Shown here piece by piece: positions 4,865 to 5,457 of a stretch of DNA of 5,457 nucleotides. Within the stretch, counting starts at the first letter, position 1, and every line of letters starts with the position of its first letter. Below the pieces are notes generated by a model. It had not been told where the DNA came from and did no database searches. It saw only the letters and a list, made by a program, of their open reading frames with translations. The DNA is from Clostridiales bacterium (GTDB lineage: Bacteria > Bacillota > Peptococcia > Peptococcales > Peptococcaceae): positions 1-5,457 of the forward strand of contig QAKL01000054.1 of the NCBI GenBank assembly GCA_003343815.1, in the 5' to 3' direction. The position numbers and the translations under genes were made by a program.

Positions 4865-5457
4865 ATGAAAATTTTCCGCCTGCGGAATAAAATAATTATT
4901 TTAGTTTTGCTTGCGACGTTGCTCGCCTACGGCTGTTTCGTCGAACCGTTTCGTTTAAAAATCGAGCATTTATCCTATGATTACACTCTAAGCGATAAGA
5001 AAATCACCGTGGTGCAATTCAGCGATCTGCATTTGCGCTTCTGCTATGATTTAGACCAGCTCGAGAAAATCGTCGCGGAGATCAACGCGCAAAATCCCGA
5101 CATCGTCGTTTTCACGGGCGATTTGATCGATAAGGCGAAAACATACGGCAATTTGGAAAACGTCAGTCCTTATTTAGCGCAAATTAACGCAAAATACGGC
5201 AAATTCGCCGTCTGGGGCAATCATGACTACGGCGGAGGTGCCGAAAAATATTACGAGCGTATCATGACCGACGGCGGCTTTCGCGTGCTGCGCAACGAAA
5301 AAGCAGCGCTAAATATAGACGGTCGCGAGCTTAGTATTATCGGCTTGGACGAAATGATTTTCGGCACGCCAGATTATTCGCTTTTAAGCGCGCCGTGCGA
5401 AGTGCCGACGATTCTTTTGACGCATGAACCTGACGCAGTTTTAAAAATAAGCGAGAC
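4865..5457 (+). CDS. Membrane-anchored calcineurin-like metallophosphoesterase, YkuE/YaeI type (3' end outside window)
   Basis: The frame is open to the right edge; 197 residues are visible, probably about two thirds of the protein. A basic start (MKIFRLRNK) and a hydrophobic segment (about 10–26) form an uncleaved anchor or signal peptide. The catalytic domain begins near 46 with the dinuclear metal motifs in order: SDLH (Asp54, His56), GDLID (Asp86), GNHD (Asn119, His120), then LTHEPD with His187. The final GHxH motif would lie beyond the window. Related proteins hydrolyse phosphoesters at the membrane or outside it, and some act on lipid-linked phosphates; the substrate here is unknown. 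No twin-arginine motif is present, unlike B. subtilis YkuE. ATG 4865 has GAGGT seven bases upstream (4853–4857) and its own promoter. It is divergent from rodA, which does not by itself show a link to wall synthesis. Confidence 0.9.
   Translation, partial: MKIFRLRNKIIILVLLATLLAYGCFVEPFRLKIEHLSYDYTLSDKKITVVQFSDLHLRFCYDLDQLEKIVAEINAQNPDIVVFTGDLIDKAKTYGNLENVSPYLAQINAKYGKFAVWGNHDYGGGAEKYYERIMTDGGFRVLRNEKAALNIDGRELSIIGLDEMIFGTPDYSLLSAPCEVPTILLTHEPDAVLKISE

Noticed and set aside
4922..4938. Possible lipoprotein signal at Cys24 of the metallophosphoesterase
   Set aside because: The residues before Cys are Ala-Tyr-Gly; a lipobox normally has Leu, Val or Ile at -3 and a small residue at -2, so a plain membrane anchor is likelier.

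Overview
The window is an ordinary housekeeping stretch of a bacterial chromosome. It carries seven or eight tightly packed genes and shows no mobile element, CRISPR array, tRNA or rRNA. The gene set and signals point to Bacillota (Firmicutes): an rplS–lepB–rbgA run, an RbgA-type ribosome-assembly GTPase, strong AGGAGG-like ribosome binding sites, TTGnnn/TATAAT promoters and U-tract terminators. Moderate G+C and frequent AAA/TTA codons fit. A Negativicutes-like or clostridial host is plausible, but the sequence read alone does not prove it.

Layout. At the left edge a minus-strand gene for a small unrecognised membrane protein (start at 278) runs off the window. Divergent from it, with its own near-consensus promoter, is trmL (398–877, +), a tRNA wobble 2'-O-methyltransferase. 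trmL converges with a minus-strand gene train, and the two are separated by a 13-bp bidirectional terminator hairpin (876–905). Read in its own direction, the minus-strand train is rodA (4683→3553), rnhA (3543→2953), rplS (2804→2460), lepB (2397→1795) and rbgA (1795→908). The promoters seen for it lie before rodA and before rplS. A probable terminator or attenuator lies between rplS and lepB, and a weaker hairpin lies between rnhA and rplS. Divergent from rodA, a second promoter drives a membrane-anchored calcineurin-type metallophosphoesterase (4865→, +), which is cut off by the right edge.

How the genes work together. rplS (50S protein L19) and rbgA (late 50S maturation GTPase) serve ribosome assembly, and lepB (signal peptidase I) lies between them, as in many Bacillota. 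RodA is the SEDS glycan polymerase of cell elongation. RNase HI removes RNA from RNA:DNA hybrids. TrmL modifies tRNA-Leu anticodons. The most informative non-coding signals are a structured rplS leader (candidate L19 autoregulatory element), the intra-operon terminator just before the GTG-initiated lepB, and the one-base TAATG overlap of lepB and rbgA.

I found no convincing sign of an undescribed system. The findings below are mostly regulatory-architecture observations of modest interest.
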